Source of the DNA: Desulfofustis sp964433645
Lineage (GTDB): Bacteria; Desulfobacterota; Desulfobulbia; Desulfobulbales; Desulfocapsaceae
Assembly: GCA_964433645.1 (NCBI GenBank)
Contig: CAYSSK010000021.1
Coordinates: 1-43,373 of the forward strand
DNA length: 43,373 nt
Direction of reading: 5' to 3'
The translations under genes and the position numbers were made by a program. The first letter of the stretch is position 1, and each line of letters starts with the position of its first letter. Below are positions 17,185-24,798 of the stretch, one piece after another. The notes under the pieces were generated by a model. The model searched no databases. It worked only from the letters and a program-made list of their open reading frames with translations, and had not been told where the DNA came from.

Positions 17185-17284
17185 NNNNNNNNNNNNNNNN
17201 NNNNNNNNNNNNNNNNNNNNNNNNNNNNNNNNNNNNNNNNNNNNNNNNNNNNNNNNNNNNNNNNNNNNNNNNNNNNNNNNNNNN
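17185..17284. other. Assembly gap (100 N) between trpB and trpA
   Basis: Placeholder of unknown real size, removing the last codons of trpB and the trpB-trpA junction. The known sequence breaks off in CCGGGGGAC, the edge of a palindrome type seen elsewhere in the window, so a repeat may lie in the gap. Confidence 0.98.
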
Positions 17285-18515
17285 TTGTTTTCTGGTAGGC
17301 GGCGGCGCGCTGGATGATGAAATCCTTCCAGGACGGGTCGTCGAAGGCCTGGGCGATGGTAAAGATATCCTTGTCGCCGCGGCCGGACATGTTGATGATC
17401 ACCGCATCGTCGGGCGACAGCTCCGGTGCTTCCTTGAAGGCCTGGACAAAGGCGTGCGCCGACTCGAGGGCGGGGATGATGCCTTCTTTTTTCATGGTCA
17501 GGTCAAGGGCCTCGATCACTTCCTGGTCGGTGGCGGCCTCGAAGCGGACGGTCTTTTTCTCCCAGTGGTCGGCCAGGATCGGCGATACGCCGATGTAGTC
17601 GAGGCCGGCCGATACCGAGTGGGTATCGAGCATCTGGCCGTCGCTGTCCTGCAGGAACATGGTCTTGTACCCCTGGGCGACCCCCGGCGAGGCGTCGTGG
17701 CCGCAGAGACGGGCGGCGTGCTGGCCGCTGTTCAGGCCGTGGCCGCCGGCCTCGACGCCGACCAGTTCGGTGCCGGCTTCCCCGAGAAATGACGAGAAGA
17801 TGCCCAGCGAGTTGGACCCCCCGCCGACGCAGGCGTAAATCCTGGCCGGCAGACGACCGTGCTGGCGCAGGATCTGCTCCCGGGCCTCCTGGCCGATGAT
17901 CGACTGCAGCCAGGATACCATTGCCGGGAACGGCGCCGGTCCGCAGGCGGTGCCGAAGACGTAGTGGGTGGTGTCCATATTGGTGACCCAGTCGCGAAAG
18001 GCCTCGTTGATCGCATCCTTCAGGGTCCGGGAACCGTCCCGCACCGTGACTACCTCGGCGCCCATTTTCTCCATCCAGAAAACGTTGGGGCGCTGGCGGG
18101 CCACATCTTCCTCGCCCATGTAGATGGTGCAGGAGAAACCGAATTTGGCGGCCATCGTCGCGGTAGCCACGCCGTGTTGACCGGCACCGGTCTCGGCGAT
18201 GACCCGCGTCTTGCCCATCCGCTTGACCAGCAGCCCCTGGCCCATCACGTTGTTGGCCTTGTGCGCGCCGGTGTGGTTGAGATCCTCGCGCTTGATGTAG
18301 ATCCGGGCGCCACCGAAATGGCTCGAGAGGTTTTCGGCATGGGTGAGCGGCGTCGGCCGGCACGAATAGGTCGACATCAACGAGGTGTACTCCTGCCAGA
18401 AGGCCGGATCGTTCTTGATCTCGGCAAAGGCGCGTTCCAGGTGGCGGAAGGTCTCGTGCAATACCTCGGGGATAAAGCTGCCTCCCCACTGGCCGAAATA
18501 TTTGGTACTGTCCAT
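17285..18515 (-). CDS. trpB: Tryptophan synthase beta chain (3' end in gap)
   Basis: About 410 residues are visible from the ATG at 18515; a GGAG lies 6 bases before it, and a TTG four codons upstream is less likely. The PLP-binding Lys is in HTGAHKANN, and the GGGSNS phosphate-binding loop and ETGAGQHGVATA region are intact. It condenses indole with serine, in an alpha2-beta2 complex with TrpA. The 3' end is hidden by the gap, but the visible C-terminus (INMSGRGDKDIFT...) reaches near the usual end. The open frame running through the N block into trpA is an artefact of the placeholder length. Confidence 0.96.
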
Positions 18516-18644
18516 ACTCTGCTCCAAACTGCTGATCAGCTCGTCTGAACCGGCCTCTCCGGCACGCGACGAACTGATAAACCTACACCAAAGGGGCTGT
18601 TTTCGACAAGGCCGAAAATAAGCGGTCGACCGGCGAGCGCCGTT

Positions 18645-20273
18645 TCAGCGCCCGGCGGTTGCCGACTGCCGGAGCCACGTGGCCAGGCTTTGCCGGCAGA
18701 CGGCGGCGAAGTCTTCGGGGTAATGGCCGTTGATGAAACGTAATTGCGCTTCGCTGAAAGCGCCCGGCGATTGCGGCAGTTTCGGCAGCAGGCTGTAGAG
18801 CAGCGGTTGCGCCGTTTCGTCAGAGTCGAACGGTTTCGGGTATTCGATCGTGGTGACCAGGCGGGCGCCGCGCCCTGCCAGGGCCTGCTGTGCCGCGAGC
18901 AGAGCGGTGTCAAGCGAGGCGCGGGTGGCCCGGTCGGTCTCCAGGATGTTGCCGGGCCAGCTGCCATCCGGCCCGGGCAGGGTCATGATCTGCAGTTCCC
19001 ATTGCGAGGTCTGGGCCTTGGGAACAAAGAGCATGACGCGCTCGTCCTGCCAGACGACCAGCGCGGCCTCACGGTCCTGACGCTGGTCCATGCGGCGATT
19101 GGTGGTGACGGCCCGGAGCAGGTCGGTGAAAAATTCGCGGCCGTGTCGGCTGCGGTACTGGGCGACGACCTCGCCGATCATATCGCCGCTGCCAAAGGGA
19201 CGCATATCGCCGATCGGCTCGCTGCAGCCGTGGTCAAAGGCGTCGATTCGGCGCGGAATCATCGCGAACTGCTGATGCACCTGCTGGTGTGAAGCATGCA
19301 GACGATAGCCGGACGGGGCGAAATCAAAACCGTAGTTCCAGCCCCAGAGCGTCGCTGTCAGATCGAGGCGGCCGGTGTCGAGGTGCGCCAGGATGGCCAG
19401 CCGCAAGGCCTCCAATTCATCGGCCGACAGCGCGGTGGTGCCGGCATCGAGGCCGAGCAGCTGGCCGAGCCGGACGTAGCTGCGCTGGTAATAGAGATGG
19501 CGCAGGCCGCTGATATCACCGGGTCCCAGCTCACCGACCCGATAGCGGATCGCATCCTCGGCCATGTTGGCCGCATAGTGGCCGCCGCCGATATAGGAGT
19601 TGCGCCGCAGGTATTCGTAGATATGGGTGTCGCCGTCATGGTGGTCGCCGACGATTTCGCTGCCGCCCTGGGCGCCGGGGCGAATAACCATGGCGATCTT
19701 GTACTCGTCGGGCAGGGCCGGGTTGTTGGCCACTGCTTCGAACAGGTCGTGGTCGTCGATGACCGGTCGTCGCGTGCTGTCCCCTTCGCACCGATAGTAA
19801 AGGCCGGTCGGCCGGCCGTCGTCGGCGACGGTAAAAGAGCAGCTGCAGCGGGCCAACCGGACCAGGTCGTCGGGGTCGGTGGAGGTGGTGGCCAGGGCCA
19901 GCTGCAGCGGCCGCGGCAAGGACTCGATCAGGGTCGCCGGTTGGCCGTACCCGGCCAGCAGCGCCGTCAGCGACACCGGCGGCGGGGCCGGGATCCTGAT
20001 CCGCTCGGGCTCTGCACTACTGCGGTCGGCCCAGGCCTTGCCGATATAGGTGGTGCCGCGAAACGGCAGGGCGTTGGCGATCTCGTAGATCCGGTCGGCC
20101 TCGGGAACCGCCACGTCGCCGTCGGGATAGTTGGCGGTATTGAGCACCTCGCCGCCGTTTTCGCAGCTGCCCAGCGACTCGATCCGGCTGCGTCGGCGCA
20201 GCAAGCGGACCGTGTAAGAGGGGGCGTGGATGCCGTAGCAAAAGGTTCCGTCGGGAGTGACGCAGGTTCTCAT
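18645..20273 (-). CDS. Uncharacterised protein, possibly HIT/GalT-like
   Basis: 542 residues from the ATG at 20273, chosen because an AGGAG lies 4-5 bases upstream. I do not recognise the family firmly. A HASHQQVHQQ segment (about 326-335) ends in a His-Gln-Gln motif loosely like the active site of GalT and Ap4A phosphorylases. A later segment (DERVMLFVPKAQTSQWELQIM) resembles the second HIT-type domain of GalT. A CENGGEVLNTANYPDGD region and a Cys pair (CSC) lie nearer the N-terminus. No signal peptide or membrane segment is seen. It sits between rsmI (20 bases upstream) and trpB on the same strand. Confidence 0.7.
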   Translation of the reverse strand: MRTCVTPDGTFCYGIHAPSYTVRLLRRRSRIESLGSCENGGEVLNTANYPDGDVAVPEADRIYEIANALPFRGTTYIGKAWADRSSAEPERIRIPAPPPVSLTALLAGYGQPATLIESLPRPLQLALATTSTDPDDLVRLARCSCSFTVADDGRPTGLYYRCEGDSTRRPVIDDHDLFEAVANNPALPDEYKIAMVIRPGAQGGSEIVGDHHDGDTHIYEYLRRNSYIGGGHYAANMAEDAIRYRVGELGPGDISGLRHLYYQRSYVRLGQLLGLDAGTTALSADELEALRLAILAHLDTGRLDLTATLWGWNYGFDFAPSGYRLHASHQQVHQQFAMIPRRIDAFDHGCSEPIGDMRPFGSGDMIGEVVAQYRSRHGREFFTDLLRAVTTNRRMDQRQDREAALVVWQDERVMLFVPKAQTSQWELQIMTLPGPDGSWPGNILETDRATRASLDTALLAAQQALAGRGARLVTTIEYPKPFDSDETAQPLLYSLLPKLPQSPGAFSEAQLRFINGHYPEDFAAVCRQSLATWLRQSATAGR

Positions 20274-20293
20274 GGTGCTCCTCGTGGCTGGTG

Positions 20294-21127
20294 TCAGCGC
20301 TTCTGCCACAATTCAAGGGCGCGCTGGTAAATCTCCGAGCGGCCGACCCCGAGATCGGCCGCAACCGCGCGGCAGGCATCCTTCAGCGACAGCTCTGTCT
20401 GATCGCGGTACCAGCAGAGGATCTCGTCGAGCGTGTCGCCGGCCGGCTGGTGGACGGTCCCGGGGTGGATGACGAGCACCAGCTCGCCGCGGATCTTGCT
20501 GCCGTCGATGCGCTGGGCCAGCTGGTGCAGCGTCGATTCCTCGATGTCTTCGTAGAGTTTGCTGATCTCCCGGGCCCAGAGTACGACCCGGTCGCCGAGC
20601 AGTTCGGCGCAGTCTTTGACCAGGGAGACGATGCGATGCGGCGACTCGTAGAAGACGAGCGGATAGGGGCTGGTTTTCAGTGATTGCAGCAGCGTGCGCC
20701 GCTGGGCGCCTTTGGCCGGCGCAAAACCGAGAAACAGGAAGCTGCCGGGATCGAGCCCGGCACAGCAGACCGCGGCGCTGAGTGCCGACGGTCCCGGGAT
20801 CGGCACGATGGGCAGGCCCGCCGCCCGGGCCTGTCTGACCAGGATGGCGCCGGGATCGCTGATGCCCGGTGTCCCGGCGTCGCTGACCAGGGCCACCGAG
20901 GCGCCGCCGACAAGCTGTTCGATCAGTTCGGCGGCGCGCTGGGTCTCTTTTTCCCGATAATAGCTGACCAGCGGCGTGGCGATGGTGAAATGGCTGAGCA
21001 ACTTGCGGGTATGCCGGGTATCCTCGGCCGCGATCACGTCGACTTCGCGCAGCGTGCGCACGGCGCGGCCGGTCATGTCCTCGAGATTGCCGATCGGCGT
21101 GGCGACGATGTAGAGTGTTCCGGACAT
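20294..21127 (-). CDS. rsmI: 16S rRNA (cytidine-1402-2'-O)-methyltransferase
   Basis: 277 residues from MSGTLYIVATPIGNLEDMTG, the standard RsmI start. A tetrapyrrole-methylase-like fold with AAEDTRHTRKLL, the SAM-binding VALVSDAGTPGISDPG and PIPGPSALSAAV, and FYESPHRI. A C-terminal helix-turn-helix-like tail (SLKDACRAVAADLGVGRSEIYQRAL) completes it. It methylates C1402 in the ribosomal decoding centre. An in-frame upstream codon (21208) would add 27 unrelated residues. No clear Shine-Dalgarno sequence precedes the chosen ATG. It is divergent from arsR. Confidence 0.94.
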   Translation of the reverse strand: MSGTLYIVATPIGNLEDMTGRAVRTLREVDVIAAEDTRHTRKLLSHFTIATPLVSYYREKETQRAAELIEQLVGGASVALVSDAGTPGISDPGAILVRQARAAGLPIVPIPGPSALSAAVCCAGLDPGSFLFLGFAPAKGAQRRTLLQSLKTSPYPLVFYESPHRIVSLVKDCAELLGDRVVLWAREISKLYEDIEESTLHQLAQRIDGSKIRGELVLVIHPGTVHQPAGDTLDEILCWYRDQTELSLKDACRAVAADLGVGRSEIYQRALELWQKR

Positions 21128-21232
21128 GGGTTTTGTCAGCGGGTTGTGTGGCTTGTCCCGGTGTTCCGGCAGCCGGGACAGCAATTGAATGCATCCATTA
21201 TGGATCATGACCGGGGAAAATGCATCAGCTTA

Positions 21233-21260
21233 TTGCACTTTCTCGCGAACAATCTAATAT
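21233..21260 (+). promoter_or_regulatory. Promoter of arsR
   Basis: TTGCAC (21233-21238), a 16-base spacer, TAATAT (21255-21260). The -10 hexamer overlaps the palindromic operator, as expected for repression by steric block. Confidence 0.55.
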
Positions 21261-21273
21261 ATGTACATATATT
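21256..21273. promoter_or_regulatory. ArsR/SmtB-type operator (18-bp perfect palindrome)
   Basis: AATATATGTACATATATT is identical to its reverse complement. It lies 18 bases before the arsR start codon and overlaps the predicted -10 element. AT-rich imperfect palindromes of this kind are typical operators of SmtB/CadC regulators. Autorepression released by metal is inferred. Confidence 0.75.
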
Positions 21274-21291
21274 CATATAAAGAGGAAAGCT

Positions 21292-21669
21292 ATGAACGAA
21301 GACCGATGCGAACGCAGAATCATCCATGAAGACCGGCTGGCCGCAGCCCGGCAGGCGCTGGGCAGGCTGCCGCCGGCCGAGACGGTCTGCAGTCTGTTCA
21401 AGGCCCTGGCCGATCCCGGCCGGTTGACCATCGTCAATGCGCTGGCCGTTCAGGAAATGTGCGTCTGCGACCTGGCCGCCCTGCTCGGCGTCAGCGAGTC
21501 GGCGGCCAGCCACCAGCTGCGCCTTCTGCGCAGCGCCAATCTGGTCAAAAACCGGCGGGACGGCCAGGTGCTCTATTATCGGCTGGCCGACGAGCATGTC
21601 ATGCGATTGGTCGAGACGGCCGTCGAGCATGCCCGTGAAGCAACTCCCAAAGGCGGCATAGTGACATAA
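21292..21669 (+). CDS. ArsR/SmtB-family metal-sensing repressor (Zn/Cd type)
   Basis: 125 residues from the ATG at 21292, with AGAGGA upstream. Winged helix: SLFKALADPGRLTIVNAL, then SESAASHQLRLLRSANLV recognition helix, then RRDGQVLYYRL wing. Two metal sites are readable. The alpha-3N type has Cys6 with Cys57 and Cys59 in EMCVCD. The alpha-5 type has Asp100, His102, His113 and Glu116, with exactly the spacing known for SmtB. Zinc, cadmium or lead are likely inducers. The next gene, an efflux permease, is broken, so this repressor appears to have lost its main target. Confidence 0.92.
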   Translation: MNEDRCERRIIHEDRLAAARQALGRLPPAETVCSLFKALADPGRLTIVNALAVQEMCVCDLAALLGVSESAASHQLRLLRSANLVKNRRDGQVLYYRLADEHVMRLVETAVEHAREATPKGGIVT

Positions 21670-22056
21670 GCGATAGCACCGACATCGGCATCGAAATTTG
21701 GCGGATCCTGCTCGATTCGTCGCCCTATATCATTCTCGGTATCCTGGCCGCCGGCGGCATCAAGGTCTTCGTCAACCAGCAGCTCATCGCCCGGCACCTG
21801 CAATACGGCCGGCATCGCTCGGTGTTCAAGGCGGCGCTGCCCGGCAACCAACATCACCTCGCTGTCGCTCCTGGTCCAGGTACTTGGCAAAATGGGCCCC
21901 CTCAGGTATCTTCTGGCGGTGGCCATTGTCTCCGTGCTTTTTGGACTTGGTTTGGATAAGCTCTATCTGCTGATCGATATCGAGCCGCGTGCAATAATCG
22001 GCGAGGCCGGGGAGCTGCTGCCGTTCTGGCTGAAAATCGGCAGCGCCGGGGTATGA
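21666..22056 (+). pseudogene. Remnant of an SO_0444/YraQ-type metal efflux permease
   Basis: From 21666 the frame reads ISDSTDIGIEIWRILLDSS, then PYIILGILAAGGIKVFV and a KAALPG end, the first membrane segment of this permease family. At about 21835-21841 it jumps by one frame to PATNITSLSLLVQVLGKMG, a region near the C-terminus, and ends at TGA 22054-22056. The central part, including the family's metal-binding CSCG region, is missing. The start codon also looks lost: the arsR stop region reads ACATAAGC, where ACATGAGC would give an ATGA overlap. A single G-to-A change would keep the arsR stop but remove the ATG. Confidence 0.8.
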
Positions 22057-22134
22057 TGTTCGCATGCAATGCAGTGGTCGGGCGGAAAGTCCTTTTGCTC
22101 GGCCGCCCTCAGAAATATCCGGAGAGGTAATACC

Positions 22135-23277
22135 ATGAGCAGGCATATCGGTGTATTGACGTCGGGTGGCGACAGTCCGGGATTGAATGCGGCCATTCGG
22201 GCGATCGGCAAGACGGCGCTGGATACCGGGCGCATGGAGGTGGTCGGCTTTCGCGACGGCTTCCGGGGATTGATGGAAAACCGGCTGCTGCGCCTGGAGA
22301 GGGCGATGCTCTCTTCGATTCTTACGCTGGGCGGCACTATCCTCGGCACCAGTCGCGACAAGCCGCACAAGATGCCGGTCGGCGGTGAAATGATGGATAT
22401 GACCGAGGTGATCTGCGACAATTATCACCGCCAGAACCTGGACGCGCTGGTCTGCATCGGCGGCGGCGGCACGCAGAAAAATGCCTTCAGGCTGGCCGAA
22501 CGCGGTCTCAATATCCTGACCCTGCCGAAAACCATCGACAACGATGTCTATGGCACCGACGTCACGTTCGGTTTCGATACCGCGATGGAGATCGCCACCG
22601 AGGCCATCGACCGCCTGCATTCGACCGCCCACAGTCATCACCGGATAATCGTCGTCGAAGTGATGGGGCACAATGCCGGCTGGCTGGCCCTTGGCGCCGG
22701 CATCGCCAGCGGGGCCGACGTAATCCTGATCCCGGAAATCCCCTACGATCGGGAAAAGATCGTCCGGGCCATCCGGCATCGGCAGCAGCGGGGTAAAAAT
22801 TTCAGTATTGTCGTGGTCGCCGAGGGCGCCTTGTCGGTCAATGAAAAGAGGACGCTGGACAATCTCCGTGAAGAAAAGGTCAAGGCCAAGGAGTCGGGCA
22901 GCAAGAACAGCAAGAGCAAAAGCAGGAAAAAGGCCCAGGACGCCTATGCTTCCTTTGCCCGGCAGCGCTCCACTCACACGCTGCGTTTATCGCAGCAACT
23001 GGAAGAGATGACCGGGCTCGAATCACGACTGACCATTCTCGGACACCTGCAGCGGGGCGGTACGCCGTCGGCCACCGACCGGGTGCTGGCGACCAAGCTC
23101 GGCAGCGCCTGCGTCCGCTACATCGACGAAGGGATCGGCGGCGTCATGGTGGCCGTCCGCGGTGATAGCACCGAACCGGTCCCCCTCAAGGAGGTGGTCA
23201 ACAAGCGCAGGGTGGTGCCGCCCGACCACAGCTGGATCGACAGCGCCCGCGATGTCGGCACCTGTCTGGGTGACTAA
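22135..23277 (+). CDS. 6-phosphofructokinase (mixed-type PFK)
   Basis: 380 residues from the ATG at 22135, with GGAGAGG upstream. It phosphorylates fructose-6-phosphate. GGDSPGLNAAIR opens the protein. The phosphoryl-donor loop reads GGGGT (109-113) where most ATP enzymes have GGDG(S/T), and PKTIDND (131-137) carries the Lys found in PPi-dependent and mixed enzymes rather than the Gly of E. coli PfkA. The donor, ATP or PPi, cannot be settled by reading. Residues about 240-278 form a Lys/Ser-rich insertion with low complexity, unusual for the family. It is convergent with the HD-GYP gene across the repeat array. Confidence 0.92.
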   Translation: MSRHIGVLTSGGDSPGLNAAIRAIGKTALDTGRMEVVGFRDGFRGLMENRLLRLERAMLSSILTLGGTILGTSRDKPHKMPVGGEMMDMTEVICDNYHRQNLDALVCIGGGGTQKNAFRLAERGLNILTLPKTIDNDVYGTDVTFGFDTAMEIATEAIDRLHSTAHSHHRIIVVEVMGHNAGWLALGAGIASGADVILIPEIPYDREKIVRAIRHRQQRGKNFSIVVVAEGALSVNEKRTLDNLREEKVKAKESGSKNSKSKSRKKAQDAYASFARQRSTHTLRLSQQLEEMTGLESRLTILGHLQRGGTPSATDRVLATKLGSACVRYIDEGIGGVMVAVRGDSTEPVPLKEVVNKRRVVPPDHSWIDSARDVGTCLGD

Positions 23278-23287
23278 CCCCCTCCAT

Positions 23288-23704
23288 CTGCGGGACAGGT
23301 TTTAACCTGTCCTCAGCAAACTACCACGCGGGCCAGGGTTAACCTGTCCTCAGCAACCTACCATCCGCGGGCCAGGTTTTAACCTGCCCTCAGCAACCTA
23401 CCATCCGCGGGCCAGGGTTAACCTGTCCTCAGCAAACTACCACCCGCGGGCCAGGGTTAACCTGTCCTCAGCAACCTACCATCCGCGGGCCAGGTTTTAN
23501 NNNNNNNNNNNNNNNNNNNNNNNNNNNNNNNNNNNNNNNNNNNNNNNNNNNNNNNNNNNNNNNNNNNNNNNNNNNNNNNNNNNNNNNNNNNNNNNNNNNG
23601 GGCCAGGGTTAACCTGTCCTCAGCAACCTACCATCCGCGGGCCAGGTTTTAACCCGTCCTCAGCAAACTACCACCCGCGGGCCAGGTTAACCCCTGTCCC
23701 GCGG
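23288..23704. repeat. Tandem array of about 39-bp palindromic repeats
   Basis: At least eight to nine copies, with unit starts near 23290, 23328, 23367, 23407, 23446, 23485, (gap), 23637 and 23677. Spacing is 38-40 bp. Each unit contains GGGCCAGGTTTTAACCTGTC or a close variant, then CTCAGCAACCTACCATCCGC. The first unit forms a near-perfect dyad, GGACAGGTT/AACCTGTCC. Differences are mainly GGTTAACC against GGTTTTAACC and AACC against AAAC. Units abut with no unique spacers, so this is not a CRISPR. It fills the 432 bases between two convergent genes and could act as a bidirectional terminator. True copy number is hidden by the gap. Confidence 0.93.
23500..23599. other. Assembly gap (100 N) inside the tandem repeat
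   Basis: Placeholder gap with repeat units on both sides. The assembler probably could not resolve the array, so the real number of units is unknown. Confidence 0.98.
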
Positions 23705-23709
23705 TTTGT

Positions 23710-24798
23710 TTAGCTGGGCTTTATTCCACAGTCCGGGGAGGAGACGCAGAGGATCGGATTGCCCTCTTGGTCCTCGACGTCGGCGAAGGTGAATCCGTCT
23801 TTGAGCAACTCCAGGCAGGCGTCCACTCCATCCCTGTCGTAATAGATTCCCCGATATTCCGCGAGTTCGGCAATTGCCGCTTCCAGACCGAGGGCCGGCC
23901 GGTAGGGGCGGAAGGAGCTTTTCGCCTCGGTCACGTCGGCGACTGTCAGGATCTTCGACTCGAGCAGCAGGTCGGCCTCCCGCAGGCCGAGCGGATAGCC
24001 GGATCCGTCCAGCCGTTCGTGGTGCTGAAAGACCATTTGGGCGACCGGCCAGGGAAAAGGGATGTTCTTGAGGATCTCGAAACCGATCTGGGAGTGAATT
24101 TTGATCACTTCCAACTCGGCATCAAGCAGCGTGCCGGCCCGGCTGAGAATGGCGACCGGGATCCGGATCTTGCCCACATCATGCAGCAGGCTGGCGATCC
24201 GGATACCTTCAATGACATGCTTTGACAACCCCATGTTAACACCAATGGCACAGGCCAGTTGGGCGACCCGCTGCTGGTGTCCCGCCGTGTAGGGGTCTCT
24301 GATTTCCACCATGCGGGCCATGCTGACGATGCTGCTGTCGAGCATTTCCCGCAGTTCCGTTGTCTTGGACTGTACTTTTTGTTCCAGCAGCGTGTTCTGC
24401 GACATCAACTGCGTCTTTGCCTGGTCCAACTCGACATGGGTTCTGACCCGGGCCAGTACTTCGGCGGCATGAAACGGTTTGGTGATATAATCGACGGCTC
24501 CCTCCTCGAACCCTCTCGTTTTACTGGCGGTATCCTGCATCGCGGTGATGAAGATGATTGGGATCGAGGCGGTTGATTCATCCTTTTTCAGTGTTGCGCA
24601 GACCTGATAGCCATCCATCTCCGGCATCATGATATCGAGCAGGATCAGGTTCGGCAGGAATTTCCGGGCGTAATCGATGGCCTGCTGGCCGCGTTTGGCA
24701 ATGCCGAGCCGGTAGTCTTTTTTCAGGGTGGCGACCAGCAGATCGATATTGGTGGGGTTGTCGTCGACGATCAGGACGAGGGGGCTCTCTTGGCTCAT
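23710..24798 (-). CDS. Response regulator with HD-GYP domain
   Basis: 362 residues. The N-terminal receiver (1-125) keeps the acidic pair VDD (11-13), phospho-acceptor Asp55 (LILLDIMMP) and the Lys of TKPF. A coiled-coil linker (about 125-150) leads to an HD-GYP phosphodiesterase with LLHDVGKI (HD at 206-207) and HHERLDGSGYP (259-269), which suggests cyclic di-GMP hydrolysis to GMP. The ADVTEAKSSFRPYRPA segment is intact. Its ATG overlaps the stop of the upstream hybrid kinase (ATGA), so the pair is very likely one phosphorelay with this protein as output. Confidence 0.95.
   Translation of the reverse strand: MSQESPLVLIVDDNPTNIDLLVATLKKDYRLGIAKRGQQAIDYARKFLPNLILLDIMMPEMDGYQVCATLKKDESTASIPIIFITAMQDTASKTRGFEEGAVDYITKPFHAAEVLARVRTHVELDQAKTQLMSQNTLLEQKVQSKTTELREMLDSSIVSMARMVEIRDPYTAGHQQRVAQLACAIGVNMGLSKHVIEGIRIASLLHDVGKIRIPVAILSRAGTLLDAELEVIKIHSQIGFEILKNIPFPWPVAQMVFQHHERLDGSGYPLGLREADLLLESKILTVADVTEAKSSFRPYRPALGLEAAIAELAEYRGIYYDRDGVDACLELLKDGFTFADVEDQEGNPILCVSSPDCGIKPS

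Noticed and set aside
16350..18527. A single 725-residue TrpB-TrpA fusion
   Set aside because: The open frame passes through a 100-N placeholder. TrpA has its own start and AGGAG at 17135, so the fusion depends only on the arbitrary gap length.
23288..23704. CRISPR array
   Set aside because: The whole 38-40-bp period is repeated, with no unique spacers and no cas genes nearby.
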